NCBI GenBank assembly: GCA_019637975.1
Contig: JAHBUR010000035.1
Location: 1 to 36,418 of the forward strand
Source: Bacteroidota bacterium
Lineage (GTDB): Bacteria > Bacteroidota > Ignavibacteria > UBA10030 > UBA6906
Direction: 5' to 3'
DNA: 36,418 bases
A model generated the notes under the pieces. That model had not been told where the DNA came from and did not search any database. It was given only the letters and a program-made list of their open reading frames with translations. How positions within the stretch are numbered: position 1 is the stretch's first letter; the number at the start of each line of letters is the position of its first letter. Position numbers and translations under genes: made by a program. Positions 25,873 to 34,909 of this stretch are shown in pieces.

Positions 25873-27042
25873 ATGAACACGAACGAAGAACTTCTTCCGC
25901 TCTTCAACCGGTTCCGGCAGCGTGCCATGATCGTAGGCGTTGCCGGCGTTGCGGCTCTTGCTGCCGGGGCGTTGATGTCGCAGGCGGATTTCTTCCAATC
26001 CTATCTCTTCGGCTATCTCTTCTGGATGGGCCTTACGCTGGGGTGCCTCGGCATTCTCATCCTTCATCATCTTGTCTCCGGATCATGGGGGCATGTTGTT
26101 CAGCGGTATGTCGAGTCGGGTGCAAGAACGCTGCCGTACATGGCGTTGATGTTCATTCCCATCATTATCGGGATGCACGAGTTGTATCCGTGGACGAACC
26201 ACGAAGGGCTTGAGCACGTTGTCGAGAAGAAACTCGGCTACCTGAACGTGCCGTTCTTTCTTGTGAGACAAGTACTCTACTTCGGATTCTGGTTGCTGGT
26301 GGCGTATTGGCTGTCGAAGAATTCACGTTTGCAAGATCAGAACGGCGATGTCCGCCTGACGCGCAAGATGAAGATTTTCAGTGGTCCGTCGATGGTATTC
26401 TTTGTTATTACAGTCACTCTCGCTTCTGTTGACTGGATGATGTCGCTTGAGCCCGAATGGTATTCGACGATGTACGGTGTCGGAAGGATTGTCGGGGCTG
26501 TGCTGACGGCGCTCGCGTTCTGCATCGTGCTTGTCCGATGGCTCGGCGACAAGCAACCACTGGCGGGTATTCTGACGACACGCCACCTTCACCATCTCGG
26601 CAATCTGCTGATGGCGTTCACAGTGTTGTGGGCCTACATTGCATTTTCCGAATTTCTAATCATCTGGTCCGGAAATCTTCCTGAAGATAACATGTGGCAT
26701 ATCCGCAGGATGAATTCGGAATGGAGTGTATTCGCTGTTGTGTTGATTGCCGGACATTTTGCGGTTCCGTTTGCGTTGCTGCTTTCACGCCGATTGAAGC
26801 GGCATATCGTGCCCCTTGCGCGGATTGCAGTCGGCATTCTTGTTATGCGATTTGTGGATTTGTACTGGCTTGTGTATCCGGCATTCAACAATCATGAATT
26901 GCACTTTCACTGGCTTTCGCTTGCCGCACCGGCTGCAATCGGCGGGGTCTGGCTGTGGCTGTTCATCGGACACTTGAAGAGTTCCCCTCTCTTGCCGCTT
27001 AACGATCCACGTTTTCATAATGGCGTAGCGGAGCAACACTGA
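25873..27042 (+). CDS. actF: Alternative complex III subunit ActF, NrfD-like membrane protein
   Basis: A 389-residue polytopic membrane protein, distantly similar to ActC and the NrfD family, with about ten spans. Segments include LILHHLVSGSWGHVVQRYVE, MALMFIPIIIGMHELYPWTN, LASVDWMMSLEPEWYSTMYG and FAVPFALLLSRRLKR. The family is annotated as quinol:cytochrome c oxidoreductase and is placed opposite ActC in the complex, with a possible proton path. Start ATG 25873 lies three bases after the actE stop. Two bases follow its stop before the small unassigned gene. Confidence 0.93.
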   Translation: MNTNEELLPLFNRFRQRAMIVGVAGVAALAAGALMSQADFFQSYLFGYLFWMGLTLGCLGILILHHLVSGSWGHVVQRYVESGARTLPYMALMFIPIIIGMHELYPWTNHEGLEHVVEKKLGYLNVPFFLVRQVLYFGFWLLVAYWLSKNSRLQDQNGDVRLTRKMKIFSGPSMVFFVITVTLASVDWMMSLEPEWYSTMYGVGRIVGAVLTALAFCIVLVRWLGDKQPLAGILTTRHLHHLGNLLMAFTVLWAYIAFSEFLIIWSGNLPEDNMWHIRRMNSEWSVFAVVLIAGHFAVPFALLLSRRLKRHIVPLARIAVGILVMRFVDLYWLVYPAFNNHELHFHWLSLAAPAAIGGVWLWLFIGHLKSSPLLPLNDPRFHNGVAEQH

Positions 27043-27044
27043 GT

Positions 27045-27452
27045 ATGACACACAAGCACGAAAACCATGGCAACGATTCGGTAGCCCGCGGTCACGAGAC
27101 GAGTGATGTGGATGTGAAGAGTGTCGCGATCAGCGGCATTCTGTTGTCGGCCGGACTGGTGATTGCCGGGATACTCTTCTCGTGGTGGATGTACACTGTT
27201 TTCCAATCGCATACGGCCGTCCCTGATGCTCCAGCGACAACGTTTGCGGTTCCTGATCCGGCGAAACTTCCGTCCGAACCCCGTCTGCAAGCCGATCCGA
27301 AGGAAATGCTGGCGCCCTTCATCTTGTCGCAGGATTCGATTCTTGCGAGTTACGGATGGGTGAACAAGGATTCGGGAATTGCGAGAATTCCGATTGAACG
27401 CGCAATGGCCTTGGCGGTGGAAAGAGGCTTTCCGGTTGAGGGGAAGAAATAG
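27045..27452 (+). CDS. Small single-span membrane protein of the act-cox operon, function unknown
   Basis: A 135-residue protein with a polar His-rich N-terminus (HKHENHGNDS), one membrane span at about residues 28-50 (ISGILLSAGLVIAGILFSWW) and a periplasmic tail. The tail has a Pro/Ala linker and ends with a compact conserved-looking segment, DSILASYGWVNKDSGIARIP, followed by IERAMALAVERGFP. I have seen similar tails in small proteins next to Sco and cox genes, but no function comes to mind. It begins two bases after actF and lies 39 bases before the Sco gene. It may be an extra ACIII subunit (ActG-like) or an oxidase assembly factor; both are inference. Confidence 0.75.
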   Translation: MTHKHENHGNDSVARGHETSDVDVKSVAISGILLSAGLVIAGILFSWWMYTVFQSHTAVPDAPATTFAVPDPAKLPSEPRLQADPKEMLAPFILSQDSILASYGWVNKDSGIARIPIERAMALAVERGFPVEGKK

Positions 27453-27491
27453 ATGATTTGTACCTCGAATTCATAGAAAGAACAAGAACAC

Positions 27492-28322
27492 ATGAGAAGT
27501 GTATTCGTTGCAGTTGTGATTGCTGTTGCAACCTCACTTGCTTCATCCCAAATGATGGATCCGACGAAAGCAGCAGCGAGGGCGTTTACGGAAGTAGGCA
27601 TTGACCAGAAACTGCATGATCAGATTCCGCTTGATCTCACATTCAGGAATGAAGAAGGAGATACGGTCAAACTCGGTTCATTCTTTCATAAGAAACCGGT
27701 GATCATCTCGCTCGTGTACTACAATTGTCCGATGCTGTGCACGCAAGTGTTGAATGGGATGGTTCAGACGTTCAAAACACTGAAGTTCACCGCGGGGCAG
27801 GAGTTCGATATCATCACGGTCAGCATCGACCACGCCGAGTCGCCGGAAATGGCAGCGGACAAGAAGGACACGTACGTCACCGAGTATGCCCGGTCGGGAG
27901 TTGACAAGGGCTGGCACTTTCTGGTTGGCGATTCCCTCTCCATCAAAAAACTGGCTGATGCGGTCGGCTTCTATTTTGTGTACGATCCGCCGACGAAGCA
28001 ATTTGCGCATGCCAGCGGCATCATGGTGGCAACGCCGCAGGGCAAACTCGCCCGCTACCTCTACGGAATCGAATATGGCGCCAAGGATTTGACGTTCTCG
28101 CTCATGGAAGCGGCACAGGAAAAGATCGGATCTCCCGTCGACAAGCTGTTGCTGCTGTGCTATCACTACGATCCGACGACGGGAAAATACGGAATGGTCG
28201 TGGCGAATTTGCTGAGGGGCGGCGGTATCCTGATGATTCTCGTGCTCGGCGGATATATGTTTTTGAATTTCCGTCGTGACAAAAAGAAAGCGCTTTCCAT
28301 TTCAAAGGCGCAATTGAACTGA
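27492..28322 (+). CDS. Sco1/SenC-family copper chaperone
   Basis: A 276-residue periplasmic thioredoxin-fold protein. A signal peptide covers about residues 1-19 (VAVVIAVATSLASSQ). The copper site is CPMLC (C79, C83) with a histidine in FAHASG (H173), the standard set for Sco proteins, which deliver copper to the CuA centre of cytochrome oxidase. A further membrane span near residues 238-258 (GGGILMILVLGGYMFLNF) anchors the C-terminus, followed by a basic tail. It directly precedes coxB, whose CuA site it most likely loads. AAGAAC is the only weak ribosome-binding site before ATG 27492. Confidence 0.92.
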   Translation: MRSVFVAVVIAVATSLASSQMMDPTKAAARAFTEVGIDQKLHDQIPLDLTFRNEEGDTVKLGSFFHKKPVIISLVYYNCPMLCTQVLNGMVQTFKTLKFTAGQEFDIITVSIDHAESPEMAADKKDTYVTEYARSGVDKGWHFLVGDSLSIKKLADAVGFYFVYDPPTKQFAHASGIMVATPQGKLARYLYGIEYGAKDLTFSLMEAAQEKIGSPVDKLLLLCYHYDPTTGKYGMVVANLLRGGGILMILVLGGYMFLNFRRDKKKALSISKAQLN

Positions 28323-28344
28323 TGTATCAATATCACTCTTGACG

Positions 28345-29301
28345 ATGTCGAGTTTTCCCTTATTGCCTGATAGCGCTTCAACGATCTCAGACCAGATTGA
28401 TGCGTTGTTTTTCTTCCTGGTTGCTGTCAGCGTGTTCTTCAGTCTGGTCATCACCATTGCGCTCGCGTTTTCGGCTGCGCGGTACAGGAAGGGCTCGAAA
28501 GCAAGCCGCAAAGGTGCTTTGAGCGACTATCTGCCGCTTGAGCTTGCGTGGTCGATTATTCCGCTGATTATTGCTTTGTTCATCTTCGGCTGGTCGGCAA
28601 AGCTGTATCTTGACATGCACGTAGCACCGGCGAATGCGATGGAAGTCTATGTCGTCGGCAAGCAATGGATGTGGAAGATTCAACATCCCGGCGGCAACCG
28701 CGAGATTAACGAGTTGCATATTCCTGTCGGCCGGCCGGTCAAGCTGATCATGACGTCGCAGGATGTTATTCACAGCTTCTATATTCCTGCATTCCGAGTA
28801 AAGCAGGACGTTCTGCCCGGCAAGTACACGACGCAGTGGTTTGAAGCGACGAAACCGGGCGAGTATCATTTGTTTTGTGCCGAGTACTGCGGAACCTCGC
28901 ATTCCGGAATGATCGGCAAGGTGATAGCGATGGAGCCTGCGGACTACGAAAAGTGGCTGTCGGGAACAAGTAGTGCGGGCATTGCAATGGCGTCAAGCGG
29001 GGCAGAACTGTTCGAACGATTCGGCTGCAAAACGTGTCATCGGCAGGATACAGGGCTGCGCGGACCGGCGCTCGACGGACTCTGGGGCAAACAGGTAAAA
29101 CTCGCCGACGGCAAGACGATTGTTGCCGATCAGGAGTATATTCGCGAGTCAATTCTCAATCCGGGGGCAAAAACGGTGGCAGGGTACCAGCAACTGATGC
29201 CGACGTACAAGAACCAGTTGACCAACGAGCAGGTAAACCAGCTGATTGAATATGTCCGGTCGCTTTCCGCGACACAAGATAATCAAGGAAACAACCAATG
29301 A
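28345..29301 (+). CDS. coxB: Cytochrome c oxidase subunit II with fused cytochrome c (caa3 type)
   Basis: A 318-residue membrane-anchored protein with two N-terminal spans (about residues 20-45 and 68-90). The CuA domain has H143, then [13 protein letters not shown] with C178, E180, C182, H186 and M189, the full copper-ligand set. A C-terminal class I cytochrome c domain has CKTCH (C228, C231, H232) and a distal Met in QQLMPTYKN. This makes the enzyme a caa3-type oxidase, taking electrons directly from ActE or another cytochrome. I chose ATG 28345; a TTG two codons upstream is possible. Its stop overlaps the coxA start by four bases. Confidence 0.95.
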   Translation: MSSFPLLPDSASTISDQIDALFFFLVAVSVFFSLVITIALAFSAARYRKGSKASRKGALSDYLPLELAWSIIPLIIALFIFGWSAKLYLDMHVAPANAMEVYVVGKQWMWKIQHPGGNREINELHIPVGRPVKLIMTSQDVIHSFYIPAFRVKQDVLPGKYTTQWFEATKPGEYHLFCAEYCGTSHSGMIGKVIAMEPADYEKWLSGTSSAGIAMASSGAELFERFGCKTCHRQDTGLRGPALDGLWGKQVKLADGKTIVADQEYIRESILNPGAKTVAGYQQLMPTYKNQLTNEQVNQLIEYVRSLSATQDNQGNNQ

Positions 29302-30929
29302 GTAACACCGTCCATCACAGTGTTGTTGACCGTGAGAATGATTACATCCACGCAGGCTACGGCCTCAAGTCGTGGTTGCTGACGGTTGACCATAAGCGTA
29401 TTGCGATTCTCTACCTTATCTCGATCACAGTTTTCTTTTTCGTGGGCGGGTTCTTTGCCTTTCTCCTTCGTCTCGAACTGATGACGCCGGCGGGCGATAT
29501 TGTGTCGGCTGAAACGTACAACAAGCTGTTCACCATGCACGGCGTGGTGATGATCTTCTTCTTCCTGATTCCATCCATACCGGCTGTGCTCGGGAACTTC
29601 CTTGTTCCGCTGATGATCGGGGCGAAGGATCTTGCGTTTCCGAAGCTGAATCTCATGAGCTGGTATGTGTATAATATCGGGGGGATTTTTGCGCTGTATG
29701 CCCTCGTGAATGGCGGCGTTGATACGGGCTGGACGTTCTACACGCCGTACAGTTCAACCTACTCACTGTCGAATGTCGTGCCTGTGGTGATCGGGGCGTT
29801 CATTCTCGGATTCTCGTCCATCCTCACGGCCCTGAATTTCATCGTCACGATTCACAAAATGCGGGCGCCGGGGCTTACGTGGTTCAAGCTGCCATTGTTT
29901 ATCTGGGCGAGTTACGCAACAAGCATCATCACCGTTCTCGCGACACCCGTTATTGCTATTACGCTTTGTCTGCTGTTGTTTGAACGATTGATGGGTGTCG
30001 GAATCTTTGACCCGGCGTTAGGCGGCGACCCGATCCTCTTTCAGCATTTGTTCTGGTTCTACTCGCATCCCGCCGTCTATATCATGATCATTCCGTCGAT
30101 GGGGGTGATCAGTGAAGTGGTCACCTGCTTCGCACGCAAACGGATTTTCGGATACAAATTCATGGCGTATGCGATCATGGCGATCGCCATTTTCGGATTC
30201 CTGGTGTGGGGTCATCACATGTTCATCAGCGGACAATCGGTATACGCCGGATTCGTCTTCTCAGCATTGAGCTTCATGGTGGCGATTCCTTCCGCAATCA
30301 AAGTGTTCAACTGGACGGCGACGTTGTACAAAGGACACATTGAATTCCGGACGCCGATTCTGTACGCGTTCGGCTTCATCGGTTTGTTTACGATTGGGGG
30401 GTTGACGGGTCTGTTCCTCGCGTCGCTGGCAACTGACGTCCATCTCACGGATACCTACTTCGTCGTCGCTCACTTCCATTATATCATGGTGGGCGGAGCG
30501 GTGATGGGCTATCTTGGCGGTATTCATTTCTGGTGGCCGAAAATGACGGGGAGAATGTACAACGAAGCGTGGGCGAAGTTTTCGGCACTCATTCTGTTTG
30601 TGGGATTCAACCTCACGTTCTTCCCCCAATTTGTTCTCGGGTACCTCGGCATGCCGCGGCGATACTACATTTATCCCGACGAATTCCAGGTGCTGAACGT
30701 GTTGTCGACAGCCGGAGCAACGATTCTCGGACTCGGCTACATCATTCCGATGGTGTATCTGCTCTGGTCACTCCGCAAGGAGAAGACCGTCGGCACAAAC
30801 CCGTGGGGGGCAACGGGATTGGAATGGACAACACAATCGCCGCCGATAACTCACAATTTTGAGAAGACGCCGGTTGTGACCGGCGAGCCCTATGTGTATC
30901 AGGAGGAGGAGGACAAGGTTGTCGCATAA
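29298..30929 (+). CDS. coxA: Cytochrome c oxidase subunit I (A2-type)
   Basis: A 543-residue heme-copper oxidase subunit with about 12 spans. The heme a ligand lies in [11 protein letters not shown]. The CuB/tyrosine region reads [12 protein letters not shown], with the His-Tyr pair; the other CuB histidines are in [11 protein letters not shown]; heme a3 and heme a ligands are in VAHFHYIM. The YSHPxV sequence replaces the Glu of the usual GHPEVY, which defines A2-type oxidases with an alternative D-pathway (as in Thermus/Rhodothermus enzymes). [10 protein letters not shown] holds the K-pathway lysine. It reduces O2 to water and pumps protons. ATGA overlap with coxB; its 3' end overlaps coxC. 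Confidence 0.97.
   Translation: MSNTVHHSVVDRENDYIHAGYGLKSWLLTVDHKRIAILYLISITVFFFVGGFFAFLLRLELMTPAGDIVSAETYNKLFTMHGVVMIFFFLIPSIPAVLGNFLVPLMIGAKDLAFPKLNLMSWYVYNIGGIFALYALVNGGVDTGWTFYTPYSSTYSLSNVVPVVIGAFILGFSSILTALNFIVTIHKMRAPGLTWFKLPLFIWASYATSIITVLATPVIAITLCLLLFERLMGVGIFDPALGGDPILFQHLFWFYSHPAVYIMIIPSMGVISEVVTCFARKRIFGYKFMAYAIMAIAIFGFLVWGHHMFISGQSVYAGFVFSALSFMVAIPSAIKVFNWTATLYKGHIEFRTPILYAFGFIGLFTIGGLTGLFLASLATDVHLTDTYFVVAHFHYIMVGGAVMGYLGGIHFWWPKMTGRMYNEAWAKFSALILFVGFNLTFFPQFVLGYLGMPRRYYIYPDEFQVLNVLSTAGATILGLGYIIPMVYLLWSLRKEKTVGTNPWGATGLEWTTQSPPITHNFEKTPVVTGEPYVYQEEEDKVVA
30901..30912 (+). promoter_or_regulatory. Unusually long ribosome-binding site before coxC
   Basis: AGGAGGAGGAGG, four AGG triplets in a row, ends six bases before TTG 30919. 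It lies inside the last codons of coxA (a Glu-Glu-Glu stretch) and decides the coxC start in favour of TTG over ATG 30892. Confidence 0.7.
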
Positions 30930-31572
30930 CTCCGACACCGCGGTGGGGCACGCCCACCACTTCACCGACATGGACCAACAGCGTGAGGCAAGCACGCTGG
31001 GCATGTGGACATTCCTCGTTACCGAAATCATGTTCTTCGGGGGATTGTTCGTTGCCTATGCACTGTATCGCTCGATGTACCCGGACGCATTTGCAGAGGC
31101 AAGCCTCCGGCTCAATCTTGTGTTAGGCGCAGTCAACACCGGCGTGCTGATTTGCAGCAGTCTCACAATGGTGCTCGCTGTCCGTGACGCGCAAATGGGA
31201 AAGGTGAAGGGGCTCGTCCGCTACCTGATTGCGACGATTGTGCTGGGATCGGCGTTTCTTGTCATCAAAGCGTTCGAGTACTCGCACAAGATTCACGAGC
31301 ATCTGATTCCCGGTTCGTCGTTCCAGTTTGCCGGGCCGTTCGGGCAGCAAGCGGAGATGTTTTTCTCCCTCTATTTCATGATGACCGGTTTGCACGCAAT
31401 TCACATGATCATCGGCATCGGCGTGCTGTCGGTTCTTCTCTATCAGGCGAAGCGGGGACGCTTTAGGGCGGAATACTATTCACCGATTGACGTCGCCGGC
31501 TTGTACTGGCATTTCGTTGATGTTGTATGGATTTATCTCTTCCCGTTATTATACTTAGTCAGCAGGCATTGA
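30919..31572 (+). CDS. coxC: Cytochrome c oxidase subunit III
   Basis: A 217-residue membrane protein with about five spans (compact form without the first two helices of the seven-span type). The family marks are [20 protein letters not shown] near the N-terminus, [31 protein letters not shown] and [20 protein letters not shown] at the end. The start is TTG 30919, six bases after a very strong purine-rich site; an ATG at 30892 would add nine mostly Arg residues and is unlikely. It overlaps coxA by 11 bases. Subunit III stabilises the catalytic core and helps proton uptake. Confidence 0.93.
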   Translation: MSHNSDTAVGHAHHFTDMDQQREASTLGMWTFLVTEIMFFGGLFVAYALYRSMYPDAFAEASLRLNLVLGAVNTGVLICSSLTMVLAVRDAQMGKVKGLVRYLIATIVLGSAFLVIKAFEYSHKIHEHLIPGSSFQFAGPFGQQAEMFFSLYFMMTGLHAIHMIIGIGVLSVLLYQAKRGRFRAEYYSPIDVAGLYWHFVDVVWIYLFPLLYLVSRH

Positions 31573-31574
31573 GT

Positions 31575-31850
31575 ATGTCGCAACACGTTATCCCTCAAAA
31601 AGTGTATTACCTCGTCTTCGTGACGCTGATTCTGCTGACGCTTGTCACGGTTGACGTTGCGTTCTACAATTTCGGCTTTCTGAATATCTACATCGCAATG
31701 GGCATTGCCACAGTCAAAGCGACGATTGTTGCATTGTACTTCATGCACTTGCGCTACAATTCCCGCCTTACATGGTTGTTTGCCGGGGCCGGAATCCTCT
31801 GGCTCTTCATCATGTTCGTCCTCACCATCGCCGACTACATTACGCGGTGA
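31575..31850 (+). CDS. coxD: Cytochrome c oxidase subunit IV (prokaryotic type)
   Basis: A 91-residue protein with three membrane spans: YLVFVTLILLTLVTVDVAFY, IAMGIATVKATIVALYFMHL and LTWLFAGAGILWLFIMFVL. The VKATIVALYFMHLR segment is the hallmark of the bacterial COX4 family of caa3-type and related oxidases. ATG 31575 lies two bases after coxC; the frame is open further upstream but only inside coxC. It is the last oxidase subunit gene. One base separates its stop from the cyclase start, so that gene is probably expressed with it. Confidence 0.88.
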   Translation: MSQHVIPQKVYYLVFVTLILLTLVTVDVAFYNFGFLNIYIAMGIATVKATIVALYFMHLRYNSRLTWLFAGAGILWLFIMFVLTIADYITR

Positions 31851-31851
31851 A

Positions 31852-32646
31852 ATGGCTATGAGATTGTTCTTCAACGCGACGTTGGGGGCACTTCTGCTGA
31901 CCGGTTGCTGCAAGGAGCAGCCTCATCTTGCCGACCGCACGATTATTGATCTCACGTACCCCTTCGACAGCACAACCATCTATTGGCCGACCGAAAAAGG
32001 CTTCCGGTTTGAAAAGGGATTTGAAGGAATAACACCCAACGGGTTTTTCTACTCAGCAAACACATTCTCTGCTCCGGAGCATGGCGGCACACACATCGAT
32101 GCCCCGATACATTTTGCAGAAGGGAAGAACACGGTGGATGCAATTCCCGTCAAGCAACTTGTTGGTATCGGGGTGGTTGTTGATGTGACGGCCAAATGTA
32201 CTGCCGACAGGGATTATCAGGTCTTGATCGAGGATATTGCGGAATGGGAGAGACGACACGGCGAACTTCCGAAAGAATGCATTATCCTTCTGCGAACCGG
32301 ATTCGGAAAATACTGGCCTCACCGCGAGGAGTATTTGGGTACGTCGGAACTCGGTGCGGCTGCCGTTGCAAAGCTCCGGTTTCCGGGCTTGCACCCGGAG
32401 ACTGCGAAATGGCTGCTTAGCAGCCGGTCCATCAAAGCCATCGGCATTGATACGCCGAGCATCGACTACGGACAGTCCGTGTACTTTGAGAGCCATGTTG
32501 CACTCTTCACTGCAAATATCCCTGCATTTGAGAACGTCGCCAATCTCGATCAGTTGCCCGATGCCGGGTTCTCCGTTGTTGCTCTTCCTATGAACATCAA
32601 AGGAGGAAGCGGGGGGCCGTTGCGGATCATCGCCCTGCTCGATTGA
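31852..32646 (+). CDS. Cyclase-family (kynurenine formamidase-like) metal hydrolase, lipoprotein
   Basis: A 264-residue protein with an N-terminal lipoprotein signal ending LLLTGC, so it should face the periplasm. The core is the cyclase family fold (PF04199): a metal-binding HGGTHIDAP motif (H77, H81, D83), an earlier DLTYPFDSTTIYWP segment typical of the family start, CIILLRTGFGKYW, and a late GIDTPSIDYGQS and ESHVALF. Family members hydrolyse N-formylkynurenine or related amides/lactones using Zn or Mn. ATG 31852 begins one base after coxD, a second ATG lies at 31858. Substrate is unknown. A lipid-anchored periplasmic version at the end of a respiratory operon is odd. Confidence 0.85.
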   Translation: MAMRLFFNATLGALLLTGCCKEQPHLADRTIIDLTYPFDSTTIYWPTEKGFRFEKGFEGITPNGFFYSANTFSAPEHGGTHIDAPIHFAEGKNTVDAIPVKQLVGIGVVVDVTAKCTADRDYQVLIEDIAEWERRHGELPKECIILLRTGFGKYWPHREEYLGTSELGAAAVAKLRFPGLHPETAKWLLSSRSIKAIGIDTPSIDYGQSVYFESHVALFTANIPAFENVANLDQLPDAGFSVVALPMNIKGGSGGPLRIIALLD

Positions 32647-32687
32647 ATCGAGTCCTCGATCAACTACCAATTAACTTCTTCCTTTCG

Positions 32688-32695
32688 TACATTTG
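32688..32695 (+). promoter_or_regulatory. Candidate -7 box before the aspartate kinase gene
   Basis: TACATTTG exactly matches TAnnTTTG and lies about 73 bases before the lysC start. A -33 TTG at the expected distance is not seen. The preceding short inverted repeat TCGAG/CTCGA near 32650 may mark the end of the respiratory operon, but lacks a T-run. The whole gap is 122 bases. Confidence 0.4.
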
Positions 32696-32768
32696 ACACA
32701 CGCTTGTCGGGCAGCAGTACGGTCACGGGGGCGTGTTCGATTCCTTCACTCTCTTCTCGCTCAACATC

Positions 32769-34172
32769 ATGATTGTCATGAAATTCGGCGGCACTTCCAA
32801 CGAGGACGCCGCTGCAATGCGCAATGTGATTCGCCTTGTCAAATCCCATCTTGACAAGCAACCGGTTGTTGTCATTTCCGCCATCGCTAAAGCGACGAAC
32901 GAACTGGAGTTGACCGCACGAACGGCTGCTCTGGGAAAGGAAGACGAGGCTGTTGCCATTGTTACACGATTGTTCGAACGTCATAACAAGATTATCGACA
33001 ATCTTCTTGCCTCACGATCTGCTGCCGCAGAGTTGGAGGGAATCTTCTTCAATCATCTTGCAGAGATCAAGGCACTCGTCAAAGGCATAGCTATTTTGAG
33101 AGAGCTGACACCGCGAACGTTGGATGCGATGTGTTCGTTCGGCGAGCGCCTGTCAAGCCGAATTATCGCCGCGGGCCTGCTCGAATCCGGAGTTCAGTCG
33201 GTTTGGGTTGACGCGAAAGAATTCATGCTCACCGACGACAATTTTGGCCGTGCGCAACCCGTTTTTTCCGCTGTCGAAGCCGGTCTGGAGAAGAAGGTTC
33301 GGCCGCTGTTGGAACAGCGGAAAGTTCCCGTCACGCAAGGGTTTATCGGGATTACCCGTTCCGGCGAGTACACGACGATGGGACGTGAGAGTTCGGATTA
33401 TTCGGCTTCGATTATCGGCTGGGCAATGAATGCCGCGAACGTTCAGATCTGGACTGATGTTGACGGGATTCTCACGGCAGACCCGCGTGTCGTAAAATCC
33501 GTGAAGAAGTTGAAGCGCCTGTCGTTCGAGGAGGCGTTCGAGCTTTCGTACTTCGGGGCAAAAGTGTTGCACCCGCGTACGATGCTTCCGGTGATCGAAA
33601 AGAACATTCCGGTTCAGATTCTGAATTCAAAGAGGGAAGGAACGGGCACAGTCGTGGATTATCATCTCAAGGGGAGTGAAGAACAACCCGGCGCTGTTTG
33701 CATCAAATCGATCGCCCACAAAGATGATATTGCTGTTGTAAGCATCTTTCCCCTCAAACGCTTCAGTCCGTATATGTTCTGGGAGGAAATTTTCAGCGTG
33801 CTGACGGCATACGGCATCACAACGGGAATGACGGCAACTTCAGAATTCAAGATCGCCTTCGCAATTGATGATGCAGCCGTGAGTGACGGGCTTGCGCACG
33901 AATTGGAGAAGTTCGGCAGAGTGGAAATCCTGCACAACAAGGGAAGCCTCTGCCTTGTCGGGAAAGGAATACGCGGTGCCGGTGGAATATTGCCGCGCAT
34001 CTTTCACGCGCTGCCGGACTTTCAGGTGTACATGATTTCATTCGGAGCGTCGGACGCAAATCTGACGTTGGTCATTGACGGCGAACGGCTGCATGAGGCG
34101 TTGAACAACCTGCACGCCGGATTCTTCGAACGCGACACGCTGCCCGACACGTTCGAGGAAGTCGCGCATTGA
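32769..34172 (+). CDS. lysC: Aspartate kinase
   Basis: A 467-residue monofunctional aspartokinase that phosphorylates L-aspartate, the first step to lysine, threonine, methionine and diaminopimelate. It begins MIVMKFGGTSNEDAAAM, the kinase phosphate-binding start. It continues with MCSFGERLSSRIIAAGLLES, GFIGITRSGEYTTMGRESSD (substrate and ATP region) and WTDVDGILTADPRVV, then FELSYFGAKVLHPRTM. The C-terminal ~160 residues form two ACT domains (start SIAHKDDIAVVSIF; second part GSLCLVGKGIR), so end-product feedback control by lysine or threonine is likely. I chose ATG 32769; ATG 32778 (MKFGGTS) is also possible and the longer GTG frame from 32733 is not. Its 3' end overlaps the next gene by four bases. 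Confidence 0.93.
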   Translation: MIVMKFGGTSNEDAAAMRNVIRLVKSHLDKQPVVVISAIAKATNELELTARTAALGKEDEAVAIVTRLFERHNKIIDNLLASRSAAAELEGIFFNHLAEIKALVKGIAILRELTPRTLDAMCSFGERLSSRIIAAGLLESGVQSVWVDAKEFMLTDDNFGRAQPVFSAVEAGLEKKVRPLLEQRKVPVTQGFIGITRSGEYTTMGRESSDYSASIIGWAMNAANVQIWTDVDGILTADPRVVKSVKKLKRLSFEEAFELSYFGAKVLHPRTMLPVIEKNIPVQILNSKREGTGTVVDYHLKGSEEQPGAVCIKSIAHKDDIAVVSIFPLKRFSPYMFWEEIFSVLTAYGITTGMTATSEFKIAFAIDDAAVSDGLAHELEKFGRVEILHNKGSLCLVGKGIRGAGGILPRIFHALPDFQVYMISFGASDANLTLVIDGERLHEALNNLHAGFFERDTLPDTFEEVAH

Positions 34173-34909
34173 CACGTACCCGACACCTTCGTACAAAGAC
34201 GCTCCGGGTTGCCACGACACTCGAGAAACTCCTCGGTATTCCGCGCCAAACGTCGGATCTTCCTCCACCTCTTGATATGCTGATTGCGACGATACTCTCT
34301 CAAAATACCAATGACAAGAACAGTCACCGGGCGTACACAACCCTTCGTGCGAAGTTTCCCCGTTGGGATGATGTTGCCGATGCTCCGATGCGGAGCGTGA
34401 TTGCTGCGATTCGATCGGGTGGAATGGCAAACCAGAAGTCGGCAAGGATCAAGCAAACGCTTCGTGCGGTCAAGACGCGATATGGCAGGCATGATCTCTC
34501 TGCATTGAAACGAAAGCCAAGCGCCTCTGTTTTGGAGGAACTCACATCGCTGAACGGCGTCGGGCTCAAAACAGCATCCTGCGTTCTGCTGTTTTCGATG
34601 GAAAGGGATGTGTTCCCCGTTGATACGCATGTCCATCGCATCTGCAACAGGTTAGGGCTGGCAAACAGCAACACGCCCGAGAAAACATTCGAGCAAATGA
34701 AAACGCTGATCCCGAAAGGGAAGGGATATTCATTTCACACAAATCTCATCCGCTTTGGCAGAATGATGTGCAGGTCGGCAAGGCCCTCCTGTGGAGAATG
34801 CCCCCTCTTTGATGAATGCCTGTATGAGGGGAAGAAGAAACGGAAAAAGCAGACTCGAGTTCCTTCAACGGCGGATCATGATTTCATGCTTCTTGATAAT
34901 GTGAGATGA
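34169..34909 (+). CDS. nth: Endonuclease III (base-excision DNA glycosylase/AP lyase)
   Basis: A 246-residue HhH-GPD family DNA repair enzyme removing oxidised pyrimidines. The helix-hairpin-helix LNGVGLKTASCVL contains catalytic K134, and FPVDTHVHRICNRLG contains catalytic D152, eighteen residues apart as in E. coli Nth. The [4Fe-4S] loop is C-x6-C-x2-C-x5-C in CRSARPSCGECPLFDEC. The C-terminus continues with a basic KKKRKKQTR tail, longer than in E. coli. The start is TTG 34169, overlapping the lysC stop; it begins MTRTRHLRTK. The 3' end overlaps the next ATG by four bases. Related MutY and Ogg1-like members are excluded by the Lys at the helix-hairpin-helix. Confidence 0.93.
   Translation: MTRTRHLRTKTLRVATTLEKLLGIPRQTSDLPPPLDMLIATILSQNTNDKNSHRAYTTLRAKFPRWDDVADAPMRSVIAAIRSGGMANQKSARIKQTLRAVKTRYGRHDLSALKRKPSASVLEELTSLNGVGLKTASCVLLFSMERDVFPVDTHVHRICNRLGLANSNTPEKTFEQMKTLIPKGKGYSFHTNLIRFGRMMCRSARPSCGECPLFDECLYEGKKKRKKQTRVPSTADHDFMLLDNVR

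Noticed and set aside
24679..26070. Long open frame of 463 codons on the - strand across actC-actF
   Set aside because: It lies entirely opposite conserved ActD, ActE and parts of ActC and ActF, and its translation shows no domain pattern. It is a shadow of codon bias.
31705..31851. Upstream extension of the cyclase gene
   Set aside because: It overlaps coxD in another frame; the lipoprotein signal begins exactly at ATG 31852.
32647..32768. Lysine riboswitch upstream of lysC
   Set aside because: The gap is only 122 bases, too short for the normal ~170-base aptamer, and no matching helices are seen.
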